A DNA stretch of 64,000 bases from CAZDBA01 sp965224765 (GCA_965224765.1 CBDDAC010000023.1:1-64000); one strand, 5' to 3'; numbered from the stretch's first letter, positions 45,371-55,324 are shown. Notes: generated by a model not told the origin, from the sequence alone. Program-made: numbers and translations.

Positions 45371-46152
45371 AAAACTGGATCGGATTGTTAATTGCACTTT
45401 CTCTCGGGATCGTTGCATGCCTTTTGAACTGGCAGTACCTGGATCGCAAATCAAAGGAGATCGAGGTCATTTCGTTTCTGGCGATCAAGGATAACGTCAG
45501 GTTGAAAACTGGCGAAACTTTTTTGGAAAACCACTTTGCGAAACTTGACATCCCGAGAAAGAACGCAGGTTCGCTTCAGAAAACCGCCGTTCTCTTCGGC
45601 GATATGCAAACCGTAGTAAGCATGAAAGCTCTGCACGAGTATCGCGGTGGAGAAATTGTCCTTCGCCAGGAATTGAAAACCCCTCCGGAAGAATTCAAGT
45701 TGGGCAACAATGAATTGGCAATGTGGATCCCGGTCAGCACGGCGGCGTTTGTTTCCTCGCTGGTCAAACCCGGTGACGAGGTTTCTTTTGTTGTGCCCAG
45801 TCCCAATTCCGTTTTTCGCGACATGACTCAGCCACAGGACCCCAACGATCAACTCGGCCCAGAGTTCGGCAGTACTGAGGAGATTGACCAACCCAACTCC
45901 AACCAAGCCATCAATACCAATAGCGAACTAGTCGGCCCCTTTCGTGTTCTTTCATTGGGAAGCAGATTGGGGAGTTACGAAGTCAGCGTTGCCTCGGGAG
46001 CACCACGTGCACGCGAGAACGTCATGGGAATTGCCGTCACCAAATTAGGCAACCGCGTCGACCCCAAAGCTGAGAAACTTGTCCGCTGGATGTCTCAACC
46101 TAATTTCCGCCAGGCCGGTGTGGTTTTGCATCCTCGCAAAGTCGAAGAGTAG
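45367..46152 (+). CDS. cpaB: CpaB/RcpC-like Flp pilus assembly protein
   Basis: A 261-residue protein: N-terminal helix (IGLLIALSLGIVACLLNWQYL), a SAF-like segment (VRLKTGETFLENHFAKLDIP ... GGEIVLRQEL) and the RcpC core (LAMWIPVSTAAFVSSLVKPGDEVSFVV). CpaB is a periplasmic/outer-membrane partner of the secretin. No secretin (CpaC) gene is in the window. Confidence 0.8.
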   Translation: MKNWIGLLIALSLGIVACLLNWQYLDRKSKEIEVISFLAIKDNVRLKTGETFLENHFAKLDIPRKNAGSLQKTAVLFGDMQTVVSMKALHEYRGGEIVLRQELKTPPEEFKLGNNELAMWIPVSTAAFVSSLVKPGDEVSFVVPSPNSVFRDMTQPQDPNDQLGPEFGSTEEIDQPNSNQAINTNSELVGPFRVLSLGSRLGSYEVSVASGAPRARENVMGIAVTKLGNRVDPKAEKLVRWMSQPNFRQAGVVLHPRKVEE

Positions 46153-46193
46153 ACGCGCATTCCCCTTAGAATTCAACTGATCAAGGAATCTCT

Positions 46194-48170
46194 GTGAAAA
46201 TCTGGTTCAACCGAATCAATGACAGCCGACGCTCCGTTTTTGAAATCGAAGACAAAAACGCAGACGGTGATTTCATGGATATCGAAGTCACGATTGGTCG
46301 CGACGCATCCAACATGCTTGTCCTGGAGAGTCCTCTCGTCTCTCGCAATCACGCAACCATTCGCCGCAACGGCGAACTCTTTGAGTTTAAAAACATCGGT
46401 TTGAACGCTTGTATGGTCGGAGAAGCCGATGTGGGCGTTGGACAATCCGTCACCTTCGACAGCGCAGCTCAGATTCGAATTTGGCCTTACTCACTGAGCT
46501 TGGAACGAGAGACGGTTCAAGTCGTTGATCGATCTCAAATCGATGCCCATGTTCGGGGCGAGTTGGCCAATTTGGAACAAAGAATTCACCGCCAACTTCT
46601 AGACCGACTGGACCTCGTTGGACTGGAAAGCTCACGTCGACCCGAACGACAAAGTATTTTGCTGCTGGAAAACAATATCGAAGACTCGTGCCGGGAACTG
46701 CAAGTCTTCACGGAAGAAAATCGCGAGTTGTTGAACAAGATCGTTGGCTTGGTCATCCGCGACCTGCTCACCAACCAGATCATTCTCGATAGTGGCGTTA
46801 ATCCGGATGTCATTTCACCGTTGGCATCCAATGAATTCGACGTCCCTGCGACTTTGATTCCTGAACGAGAAACGGAACTGCAAAACTTGCTCCGCATGCT
46901 TCGCGAGGAATTGCAGCTGGATGTTCCAGAGGACACTAGCGACAAGATTCGAATTGTAGAAGAAAAGGCCAGCGCAGCCTTTCCCAAATTTCAGCGATTC
47001 CTTCACGATGAACTTCGCAAATACATCATTCTGCGGGCACTCAAAAAGGATTTGAAGGACACGGTGTTTGGGTTTGGGCCACTTCAGGATCTTTTGCGAG
47101 TCCCCTCGATTACCGAAATCATGGTGATCTCAAGCGACCAGATTTACGTTGAAGCCAATGGTGTGATCGAACGATCAGGACGCCGATTTATTTCCGATCA
47201 GGTCACGGAATCCGTGATTGAACGAATCGTGGCTCAGGTCGGTCGACGGATTGATAAAAGTCAGCCACTTGTCGACGCCAGGTTGCCGGATGGATCGCGT
47301 GTGAATGCCATAATCCCTCCTTTGGCGTTGAGCGGCCCCTGTTTGACGATTCGTCGATTTCCCCAAGACCGAATGACCGTCGAAGACTTAATCAATATGG
47401 GAAGTATGACATCTTCCGCGGCGTCGTTCCTCCGTGCGGCAGTCGTCAACAAGCGAAACATTCTGATCAGCGGCGGAACGGGAAGCGGCAAAACGACCAT
47501 GCTCAATGCATTGAGCAGTTTCGTTCCTGAAAAAGAACGAATCGTCACAGTAGAAGATACCGCAGAACTACAGCTTCATCAGGACCACGTCGTCACCTTG
47601 GAGACTCGCCCCGCAAACGTCGAAGGCGTGGGAGAATATACCGCACGTGACTTAGTAAAGAATGCGCTACGGATGCGACCTGATCGACTGATCGTTGGCG
47701 AATGCCGTGGCGGTGAAGCCCTCGATATGCTTCAAGCAATGAATACCGGACATGACGGATCGATGACCACCATTCACGCCAACGGTGCAGGGGAAGTCAT
47801 CGAACGACTGGAACTTCTGGTCATGATGGCGGTTGAGCTGCCAATCAAAGCGATTCATCGGCAAATCGCTTCCGCACTAGACCTGATCGTTCAGCTTACT
47901 CGATTACCTGGCGGACATCGAATGGTTTCGCAAGTCGCTGAAGTGGAACGCATTGACGAAGAAACGGGTGAACTGATCATCACTGACATTTTCAATATGC
48001 AGGACGGCAAGTCGTTGCAACCCACAGGATTCCTGCCAACCTTCGTCGATCAATTAGTCAACAAGAATCTTCTTGATCTTCGATTCCTCTACTCAGATCA
48101 ACCGATGGTCATAGAGGCCGTGAAGAAAGCTGAAGCTGCAGTAAATTTAGAAGGTCCATCGGAAAGGTAA
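46194..48170 (+). CDS. cpaF: FHA-domain CpaF/TadA-type ATPase
   Basis: A 658-residue protein. Residues about 20-105 form an FHA domain (VTIGRDASNMLVLESPLVSRNHATIRR, with the GR and SxxH phospho-Thr-binding residues). Residues about 110-280 are a helical linker. Residues 280-640 are a CpaF ATPase with Walker A SGGTGSGKTTML (about 424-435), Asp box VEDTAELQLHQDHVVTLE and PDRLIVGECRGGEALDM. GTG 46194 is the start, with AAGGA seven bases upstream. The FHA domain replaces the usual short N-terminus, so the motor may be recruited by a phosphorylated protein. Confidence 0.9.
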   Translation: MKIWFNRINDSRRSVFEIEDKNADGDFMDIEVTIGRDASNMLVLESPLVSRNHATIRRNGELFEFKNIGLNACMVGEADVGVGQSVTFDSAAQIRIWPYSLSLERETVQVVDRSQIDAHVRGELANLEQRIHRQLLDRLDLVGLESSRRPERQSILLLENNIEDSCRELQVFTEENRELLNKIVGLVIRDLLTNQIILDSGVNPDVISPLASNEFDVPATLIPERETELQNLLRMLREELQLDVPEDTSDKIRIVEEKASAAFPKFQRFLHDELRKYIILRALKKDLKDTVFGFGPLQDLLRVPSITEIMVISSDQIYVEANGVIERSGRRFISDQVTESVIERIVAQVGRRIDKSQPLVDARLPDGSRVNAIIPPLALSGPCLTIRRFPQDRMTVEDLINMGSMTSSAASFLRAAVVNKRNILISGGTGSGKTTMLNALSSFVPEKERIVTVEDTAELQLHQDHVVTLETRPANVEGVGEYTARDLVKNALRMRPDRLIVGECRGGEALDMLQAMNTGHDGSMTTIHANGAGEVIERLELLVMMAVELPIKAIHRQIASALDLIVQLTRLPGGHRMVSQVAEVERIDEETGELIITDIFNMQDGKSLQPTGFLPTFVDQLVNKNLLDLRFLYSDQPMVIEAVKKAEAAVNLEGPSER

Positions 48171-48173
48171 ATT

Positions 48174-49013
48174 TTGGAAATCCTGATCGTTAGTTTGGCA
48201 ATGGGAGCCGCAGCATTTGCGATCTCCTGGGCATCGCAAGATTATGTCGGCAAGGGGCTCGACGTGATTGAAATCGATGTACGGGCCAAACTTCGCCAGA
48301 TGCGGATCCAGACACCCTACCTCAGGTACTATTTGGCAACCTGGTTGTACATCATTGCCATCGTCTGGATCTTGTTATGGTTCGGTTACGGCAGCCCGAT
48401 TTTTGCTCTATTGGCGGTAACATTGATGGGGCCTTTGCCCTGGTTTCTACTGAAACGTATGGCAGCCCGACGCAGGCAAAAAATTGAAGACCAACTTGCC
48501 GGTAGCATGTCGACCTTGTCGGGAGCCATTCGAGCAGGACTTTCCCTGGCACAGTCACTTGAAATTCTTGCCGATCAATCTCCGCGCCCGATTCAACTGG
48601 AATTTCAGCATATGATTGGACAGTACAAAATGGGCAAGACGTTGCAGGAAACATTAACCGAAGCCAAAGAACGACTTCGCAGCGAGAACTTTTCCATGTT
48701 CGCGGCAGCCATGCTGGCCAGTCGCGAAAGTGGAGGCAAGCTCAACGAAACGGTAGAACGAATCGCCCAATCCGTTCGCGAATTCCAGCGATTGGAGCGA
48801 AAGATTGATGCGGACACGGCTCACGCGAGAAAATCGGCTGTATACATGGCGCTCGCGCCCCCCATCATCTTATTCGTGTACTTTTTTGTGGATCCCCTCA
48901 ACACGACTCGATTGTTCACAACCGTTCCTGGACAACTAATGCTTTCCTTTGCGGTGATTCTGGATGTTGTTGCCTGGCTTTGGGCGCGCCGAATCCTGAC
49001 TCCCGATATTTAA
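48174..49013 (+). CDS. tadB: TadB-type membrane platform protein (T2SSF)
   Basis: A 279-residue type II secretion system F-domain protein. N-terminal helices are followed by the conserved cytoplasmic motif GSMSTLSGAIRAGLSLAQSLEILADQSP...PIQLEF and a C-terminal pair of helices (YMALAPPIILFVYFFV, LMLSFAVILDVVAWLWARR). TTG 48174 is the start, with GGAAAGG upstream, three bases after the ATPase stop. Confidence 0.88.
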   Translation: MEILIVSLAMGAAAFAISWASQDYVGKGLDVIEIDVRAKLRQMRIQTPYLRYYLATWLYIIAIVWILLWFGYGSPIFALLAVTLMGPLPWFLLKRMAARRRQKIEDQLAGSMSTLSGAIRAGLSLAQSLEILADQSPRPIQLEFQHMIGQYKMGKTLQETLTEAKERLRSENFSMFAAAMLASRESGGKLNETVERIAQSVREFQRLERKIDADTAHARKSAVYMALAPPIILFVYFFVDPLNTTRLFTTVPGQLMLSFAVILDVVAWLWARRILTPDI

Positions 49014-49028
49014 AAGGACCTGCCCCCG

Positions 49029-49970
49029 ATGTTTATGCAACTCGACTTGCTCGCGGAAATGGAAACTCAAGCTCTGGTGCCAACATTGGTGGCCGGTGGT
49101 GCGGTTTTTGCGCTGGTTTGGTGGTTGGTTAAAGTTCTCGAGACAGACGATCTTGAACAAGGAAACGAATGGCGATTTGACGTCAGTCGCATCAATGAGC
49201 TGCGGCGTTCAGATTCTATGTACCGGATTTTCCAACCTGTGATTCGGTTCTTTGCACGATTCAATCTTGGCGCCTTCCCCAAGTCGCTGCCGGAAATCCG
49301 ACGCGAAATCCAGGCCGCAGGTTTGTCCCGCGCCTGGCTACCCGAAGAGTACCTCGGCAAACAACAATTCATCGCGTTACTAATTGCGCCTGCGATCTAT
49401 TACACTTGCATGACAACCATGGGGACCACCGGTGCAATTCTCGCCACCGTGCTGACGGTTCTGTTGATATTTTTGTTACGGCGCCGGCTCACTTACAAGG
49501 CGCGACGTCGGCTCAACGCGATCAAGCGACGAATGCCCTTCATGTTGGACTTGATGACTCTATTGATGGAAGCCGGCACCACGTTTCTTCACGCCCTGGA
49601 ACAGGCCGTTGGGGAATATCGAGGGCACCCACTGGCTCAGGAATTTGCCCGAGTGCTGGCTGACATGAACCTTGGAAAAACCAGACAGGAATCGTTTGAG
49701 GCCATGCGCGACCGTCTTCAAGACGAAGAAGTGACCAGTATCATCGGCTCGATTATCCAGTCAGAAAAACTTGGCACGCCCGTTACAGGCGTTTTCCGGA
49801 CTCAGGCCGACGTTTTACGCTTAAAACGTTCCCAACGTGCCGAGGCAATCGCGGGCGAAGCTGGTGTTAAAATGCTACTGCCCGGTATCCTTGTGATGGC
49901 TGCCACCGTGATCGTTATCATTGGGCCGTTCGCAATTAACTTTTTGGTATTTGGATTTAACCTCGACTAG
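49029..49970 (+). CDS. tadC: TadC-type membrane platform protein (T2SSF)
   Basis: A 313-residue T2SSF-domain protein, partner of TadB. Helix VPTLVAGGAVFALVWWLV is followed by helices near 125-160 and the F-domain (PFMLDLMTLLMEAGTTFLHALEQAV ... GSIIQSEKLGTPVTGVFRTQADVLRLKRSQRAEAIAGEAGVKMLLPGI). It ends with a membrane helix (MAATVIVIIGPFAINFLVFG). Last core Tad gene of the run. Confidence 0.88.
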   Translation: MFMQLDLLAEMETQALVPTLVAGGAVFALVWWLVKVLETDDLEQGNEWRFDVSRINELRRSDSMYRIFQPVIRFFARFNLGAFPKSLPEIRREIQAAGLSRAWLPEEYLGKQQFIALLIAPAIYYTCMTTMGTTGAILATVLTVLLIFLLRRRLTYKARRRLNAIKRRMPFMLDLMTLLMEAGTTFLHALEQAVGEYRGHPLAQEFARVLADMNLGKTRQESFEAMRDRLQDEEVTSIIGSIIQSEKLGTPVTGVFRTQADVLRLKRSQRAEAIAGEAGVKMLLPGILVMAATVIVIIGPFAINFLVFGFNLD

Positions 49971-49986
49971 TCGAATTTGATTTGCA

Positions 49987-50904
49987 ATGAAGTACGTAAA
50001 CTGCCCAACCTGTGAATGGACGTTAGGAGTGCCTGGAAAACTCCTCGGGCATCCTGTCACCTGTCCCAAGTGTGACAACAACTTTCTCGCTCAGGAAGAA
50101 CAGGCGACCCAAGAAAAACCTGCCAAAAAGAAACGCAAAAAGAAAGAGGTTCAGGTCCCCTCAGTGCGAGCTTTGCCGACGCCTCTGGTTCCACAGACGC
50201 AAGAATCGTCGAGTCATTCATCCACGTCCGACTTCGAGCCTCCCACGAAAGAGCCACATGAGGCCGAGCCCCCTGCTCGACCTCGAAAAAACAAAAATCG
50301 GCTACGTTCACCTCATCGCGATACTCCCCAAGATGCTGCGGCGGAGAACGAGTCCAAATCCAAAAATCGGCTGAAGCCAAAGTCAACTGCGAATTCCGAT
50401 CAGCAAAAAGTCACTGCAAGAATCATACATGCGGAACCGGAAGAACAGGATATCGCCAAAGACGGCACCCTACCCACGCTACAACTAAAAGACGACGTCA
50501 ATAAGAACGTTGACAGAGGAGAATTAAAATCGCGGCCAGTTTTTCTGGGGTTGGTCATTTGCGCCAGTGTCCTGGCGTCGGGACTAATGCTGTTCCTTGC
50601 AGACCTGTCACCAAAAGCAGATGAGGCCGTGTTGAATAGGGCTCGCAATGAAATTGGCCGTTTTTATTCCGTTCGTTCGGATGTCCAACTGAAGCCTTTT
50701 CAACTGGAACTCCGCGAAGCCCAACTGGCTCATTCAAAAAAAGATCGAAAAGGCGAAATCGCAGCCTATCGGAAAGTCATGTCTCGCTTTCGAGCCGAAG
50801 ACAAAAGTAAAAATGGCGTTACTGGCAGCCCTAGCGCCGACAACGAATTAAAAAAGCTGGTATCCATCCTGTTGGGCGATGGTAAATCCGGATCAATCCC
50901 CTAA
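49987..50904 (+). CDS. zinc-ribbon membrane protein (MJ0042-type N-terminus)
   Basis: A 305-residue protein. The N-terminal 35 residues form a zinc ribbon (YVNCPTCEWTLGVPGKLLGHPVTCPKCDNNF; two CxxC pairs) of the type common in planctomycetes. A long disordered Lys/Pro/Glu linker follows, then one membrane helix (about 180-200, PVFLGLVICASVLASGLMLF) and a helical C-terminus. It follows tadC by 16 bases and precedes the kinase gene; its role is unknown. Confidence 0.72.
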   Translation: MKYVNCPTCEWTLGVPGKLLGHPVTCPKCDNNFLAQEEQATQEKPAKKKRKKKEVQVPSVRALPTPLVPQTQESSSHSSTSDFEPPTKEPHEAEPPARPRKNKNRLRSPHRDTPQDAAAENESKSKNRLKPKSTANSDQQKVTARIIHAEPEEQDIAKDGTLPTLQLKDDVNKNVDRGELKSRPVFLGLVICASVLASGLMLFLADLSPKADEAVLNRARNEIGRFYSVRSDVQLKPFQLELREAQLAHSKKDRKGEIAAYRKVMSRFRAEDKSKNGVTGSPSADNELKKLVSILLGDGKSGSIP

Positions 50905-50998
50905 AAATGAAGATCGTCCGTTGGCCCGCCAACCCGATGGGTTCCAACAATTGACAACCTAATTCCTCCGAAAATTGGCGACAAACCCTGGAAGTCGA

Positions 50999-53900
50999 AT
51001 GGAAAAAGATCGCACAAAACGTCGATATCAACCCGGAAAAAAAATTGGTTCCGGTTCATTTGCAACCGTATTCGTTGCACGCGACCTGAAACTAAATCGG
51101 GACGTCGCCATCAAGCAACTCCATCCTCAGTACCTTCAGGACAAAAACCAACTCAAACGCTACTGGCAGGAAGCTCAACTCCTGGGCTCCATCGAACATC
51201 CCTATGTCATGACAATTTACGACGTCTTGCAAGCCAAGGGATGTCTGATCCTGGAACAAATGCGAGGCAGTCTGAAAGATGTCTACGCCAACAAACCCAT
51301 GCCCGTCGAAGAAGTTCGCCAAACCATTGTTCAGGCGGCGAAGGGACTCAAATGTCTTCATGAAAAGGGGATCATCCACGGCGACATCAAACCGGGAAAT
51401 CTGTTTCTCAGTCGCCAAGAAATCGTCAAGCTGGGCGACTTTGGCTTAGCGCGCCGAATCAATGACGAAGACGGTAGTCTGCTCAAGGGAACCACTCGCT
51501 ATATGGCTCCTGAATTGGTTTCGGATGAATTTGGTGAAGTGGGAGCAGCCAGTGATCTGTACTCACTGGGCTTTTCCGCCTTGGAAATGCTGGTCGGCCC
51601 GGAATTCGAAAGCTTGTTCCCTGATTTGATTGCCTTTGGCCGAGATCGGCAAATGGCGTGGATGATGTGGCATTGTTCCGCAGATCGAAAGTTACCCCCC
51701 ATTCAAAGCCTGCTTTCTGGCGTGCCCGATGATATTGCCAAAGTATTGGGGAAACTGACCGCCAAAAACCAGTCGGAGCGATACCGAAACGCCGATGAGG
51801 TCATCGCAGATCTCAGTGGACACACAACTCCAGTCGGCAAGTCCCTCAAAGACGACGCGCTGAAAGCGGAACAGCTCGCACTTGCGAAACGCAAAAAACG
51901 ACGAAAGTTATGGGCCGCCTGCCTGTGCAGTCTGCTGGTTTCCGCAGCAATCGTGACCTATGTGATGTTGCCAAAAGCAGAGGTTACCGAGCGTAAAATT
52001 CCTCCAGACGTCAACGGGGTCGTTCAAAACGTGCTCGTCCTCGACCAGAAACTGGTTTTGGATATCGGCACGGATTGGAAAGAATTTGCCTTGCAGCCAA
52101 GAGACCAGGTTACATTGAACCGAAAAAAGCGGCAACTACGTGATTTGCAAGTAGATGATCGAGTCGTCGTCCATTCCCGGTTAGAACCAGAAAACAAATT
52201 ACGATACGACATCGTCGCTTTCCGCCCAGAAACACACTCCGGTGTTATCGCTTCGGTCACGCCTGATGATAACAAGTTCTTGCTCAAAGTCACCGAAGGC
52301 GAAGAAGCGGATGCCGAGTTTCTCCTTTCGGTTCCCCCAGAAACACCCATTACACTCAATGCCAAAACAGAATTAGCTGGGCAGCCTTATTCGTTCCGAA
52401 CACTCGCCGCGGGAGATCTCGTCGTTGTCAGGCATTCCGACGATGAAACTGGAATGCTCGCTCTCTCAGTTGAGGCGTTGAGAGAAACAACGCTGATTGG
52501 ATATGCACGAAAAATTGACGTGAGAGGAAATTCAATCACGGTTGCACTCGAAGAAGCAGAACAGGACTCCAGTTCGTTCGTTCGAATTCCCCTGGAAAGT
52601 GGCTGCATCATCAAGCTCAATGACAATGCATCCCTCAACGAACAATTGGTCAATTTCAGCGACCTGCAGCCAGGCGACAAAGTAACCCTTCTATACGACC
52701 TCAAAGTAAAAGCGATTGATGCGTTCCGTGTTTTCTACGACCAGGGTTCCATCGTCACGACGAATGCGGCAGACCGAAAACTGGTCATCGAGAGCGGGCT
52801 GGCGGGTACCACGCAAACCTACACCGCTGGAAACAATCTTGAAATCAAGCTCGGTTCCGAAACTGTGCAACTTTCCGACTTGCGCCCGGGCGACCAAATT
52901 GAACTTTCCCATGTTTTCCCAGAAGCCAACGAGCCCAATTTAAAAACCCTGGAAGTAACCCGACCGGCCAACCCAAAAAGATGGGCCATTCTCATTGCCA
53001 ATGAACAATTCAACGATGGGCAAATTGCTCCGCTTGCCAGCCCAGTCGCAAGTGCAAATGCGATTCATGACAAACTGGTAAAACGTTATGCAGTTCCTGA
53101 GGATCAGGCGTTCTTCTGCGAAAACTTTGTCGGAGTTCGCCTAAGAGAGGAGATTCCAGACTGGCTAAGTCGAATTCCAGCAGACGCTGAACTTTACGTT
53201 TATCTCTCGACAAGGGCGTTCACCATCGCCAATGAGAACGTGTATCTGGCCACGCAAGACTCGACGCTCGACAAGATCGATGAATCAGGTATCGAAATGG
53301 ATTGGTTGATCGATCAACTTGACCGCTGTGCCACGCCACAAAAAGTCCTTTTTCTGGATTGCACTTCCGCTGATGCTGAGTCGGATCCCGCACAGGTTTC
53401 CAGTGAGGAAATGATCAAAGTCGTCCGTTCGACGCATCGAGGCGGTTACCCAAAATCAGTTTACGTCCTGGGCGGAACGCGCAAAGGTCAAGTCAATTTT
53501 CCAGAACAACAAAACCGTCCATCACTATTTGCTGCTTCAATTGTCCGAGGTTTTGGAGGCGAGGCGGATAAAGTGGGTGACAACCAAGTAGAAATTACCG
53601 AACTCGCGGATTTCGTAGAAAAGGCAGTCCTAAATGAAACGAATTCTCAACAGCCTCTTCTTATCTTGCCCGACTCTTCCCCTCCTCGAATTAGCAATCG
53701 AGCCAAACAATCGTTGATTGACTTTCTGGCGCGTTTCGGCCAGAGAAAACTCGACCTCGAATTGGTTGATGTAGAGTTTTCAGAAGTCGATTCTCTTGCA
53801 CCGAGCCAACCTGAACCGACTCTCGCCCATGGAATCCTGCTACTAAAGGCCAGTAAGATTGATCTGGCCTCGGGGCTGTTCGAAAAAGTTCGCTTGAATC

Positions 53901-54355
53901 ATCCCGAGTGCATTCCGGCTCATCGATGTGCAATCTGGATCAACTTTTACAAAATGCGCTACGATGATGGACTGGAAAAGATATTGGTTTTGTTCGACCA
54001 AATCCCTCTCCCGGAGGACATGGACATTGCCTACTCAGAACGAACCTTGGACATCTTCGAATGGGCAGGGCGTTTACGAGAACTCGCCGGATCAGCCGAT
54101 TGGACATCACGCATTCCAACGGCAGATGAATTGGCGAAAATCGACGCCCAGATCAAAAAATTTGGTATTGATCCGATGCAACAGTACGAGACAGGACGCC
54201 AGCACGTACGTGACAAGCTGAACGAATTCGCTGCGAATCTAACAGCAGATCCAAAATCCAACAGCCGGCTGAAGAAGTCAAAAATTCGATCTTACGTCGA
54301 CTCTGTGGCCGATGAAAAATTGATCAACGAAATCATCGAAGGATTGGACAAGTAA
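50999..54355 (+). CDS. Hanks kinase fused to a degenerate caspase-like domain
   Basis: About 1118 residues. Kinase domain (about 10-275): GSGSFATVF, Lys39, HGDIKPGN (127-134, HGD replacing HRD), DFG (147-149) and MAPE; it looks active. A basic segment and membrane helix follow (near 305-328), then an extracytoplasmic region of repeated beta modules (PRDQVTLNRKKRQLRDLQVDDRVVV and similar) to about 650. A peptidase C14-like domain spans about 660-800 (WAILIANEQF). In it the His motif SGHG reads YLSTRAF and the Cys motif reads LFLDCTSAD, so catalysis is doubtful. A helical C-terminus follows. ATG 50999 is preferred to TTG 50975. Confidence 0.82.
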   Translation: MEKDRTKRRYQPGKKIGSGSFATVFVARDLKLNRDVAIKQLHPQYLQDKNQLKRYWQEAQLLGSIEHPYVMTIYDVLQAKGCLILEQMRGSLKDVYANKPMPVEEVRQTIVQAAKGLKCLHEKGIIHGDIKPGNLFLSRQEIVKLGDFGLARRINDEDGSLLKGTTRYMAPELVSDEFGEVGAASDLYSLGFSALEMLVGPEFESLFPDLIAFGRDRQMAWMMWHCSADRKLPPIQSLLSGVPDDIAKVLGKLTAKNQSERYRNADEVIADLSGHTTPVGKSLKDDALKAEQLALAKRKKRRKLWAACLCSLLVSAAIVTYVMLPKAEVTERKIPPDVNGVVQNVLVLDQKLVLDIGTDWKEFALQPRDQVTLNRKKRQLRDLQVDDRVVVHSRLEPENKLRYDIVAFRPETHSGVIASVTPDDNKFLLKVTEGEEADAEFLLSVPPETPITLNAKTELAGQPYSFRTLAAGDLVVVRHSDDETGMLALSVEALRETTLIGYARKIDVRGNSITVALEEAEQDSSSFVRIPLESGCIIKLNDNASLNEQLVNFSDLQPGDKVTLLYDLKVKAIDAFRVFYDQGSIVTTNAADRKLVIESGLAGTTQTYTAGNNLEIKLGSETVQLSDLRPGDQIELSHVFPEANEPNLKTLEVTRPANPKRWAILIANEQFNDGQIAPLASPVASANAIHDKLVKRYAVPEDQAFFCENFVGVRLREEIPDWLSRIPADAELYVYLSTRAFTIANENVYLATQDSTLDKIDESGIEMDWLIDQLDRCATPQKVLFLDCTSADAESDPAQVSSEEMIKVVRSTHRGGYPKSVYVLGGTRKGQVNFPEQQNRPSLFAASIVRGFGGEADKVGDNQVEITELADFVEKAVLNETNSQQPLLILPDSSPPRISNRAKQSLIDFLARFGQRKLDLELVDVEFSEVDSLAPSQPEPTLAHGILLLKASKIDLASGLFEKVRLNHPECIPAHRCAIWINFYKMRYDDGLEKILVLFDQIPLPEDMDIAYSERTLDIFEWAGRLRELAGSADWTSRIPTADELAKIDAQIKKFGIDPMQQYETGRQHVRDKLNEFAANLTADPKSNSRLKKSKIRSYVDSVADEKLINEIIEGLDK

Positions 54356-54595
54356 TCCGTTGCCAGGATGATCGCATCGGATTGATGTCCTCAAGGTTCC
54401 GGCATCTTCGTTCCGAATCGCGCAGCAAAGACGTACGGCCTGGGCATTTAAAACCGCTTGACGATGACTTTACTTAGCGATGCCTCGAGTCAGAGGTACC
54501 AACCAGCCACCAAAACCTCAGGGCCTCATCGCGACGACCTGAATCTCCACAAAACTCATTCATGCCGTTCTTACGGAACTCCGAAATCATTTACA

Positions 54596-55324
54596 CTACC
54601 GCCATTGACGATCGTCGTTCGGCGCATCGGTTCTAGGTGACACATTGGCTTTGATACACGCTTCGGCAAAGACGAGATCAGCTTTCGTGGTCAACTTGAT
54701 GTTCAGAGGCGAGCCTTCAACCAATCTCACCTTCCCACCGCCTTGTTCAATAAGTTGAGCTTCGTCCGTAGGATTAAACTCGCCCTTTTCCGCATAGGCG
54801 GTCTGAATCAATTCTCTTGAGAAACACTGAGGCGTTTGAGCCAACCACAATTGATTTCGATCAACCGTTTCGTCGATCGACTTACCGTCGGAAGACTTCT
54901 TGACCGTACTGCTTACGCGCGATGCCAAAATCGCCGCTCCCGACTCAATGGCTGCCTTAAAGACTTGCTCGATCGCATCATCGAAAACACAGGGTCTTGC
55001 CGCGTCGTGAATCGCCACATAATCACATTCCGGATCGACTTGATTCAATGCGTTCTGGACACTATCGGCTCGTTCGACGCCGCCAATCACCACATCGATT
55101 CCTTGGGTTGCAACGGCTTTGCCAAAGCGAATCATGAACAACTCTTTATCCTCTTCGGCAATCACAATGATAACTTGCTTGACATCATCACGATTCTTGA
55201 ACCGTTCAGCAGAATGCAACCAAACCGCCTTTTGGTGCAAATCGATGTAAGGCTTTTTTTGTATTGGATCGGCGAAGCGACTGCTTTTCCCTGCAGCCGC
55301 CAGTATCACGGAAAAAGTTGCCAT
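54596..55324 (-). CDS. ispD: 2-C-methyl-D-erythritol 4-phosphate cytidylyltransferase IspD
   Basis: A 242-residue enzyme of the MEP isoprenoid pathway, coupling CTP with methylerythritol phosphate. Motifs: nucleotide loop ILAAAGKSSRFADPIQKKPY, GGVERADSVQNAL, YVAIHDAARPCV, LWLAQTPQCFSRELI, PTDEAQLIEQGGGKVRLVEGSPLNIKLTT. It lies alone between the kinase fusion gene and the SRPBCC gene; no ispF is adjacent. Confidence 0.93.
   Translation of the reverse strand: MATFSVILAAAGKSSRFADPIQKKPYIDLHQKAVWLHSAERFKNRDDVKQVIIVIAEEDKELFMIRFGKAVATQGIDVVIGGVERADSVQNALNQVDPECDYVAIHDAARPCVFDDAIEQVFKAAIESGAAILASRVSSTVKKSSDGKSIDETVDRNQLWLAQTPQCFSRELIQTAYAEKGEFNPTDEAQLIEQGGGKVRLVEGSPLNIKLTTKADLVFAEACIKANVSPRTDAPNDDRQWR

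Noticed and set aside
38906..50904. A complete Tad system including secretin and TadZ
   Set aside because: No CpaC/RcpA secretin or CpaE/TadZ-like gene could be recognised among the genes of this window, so the locus is described as incomplete here.
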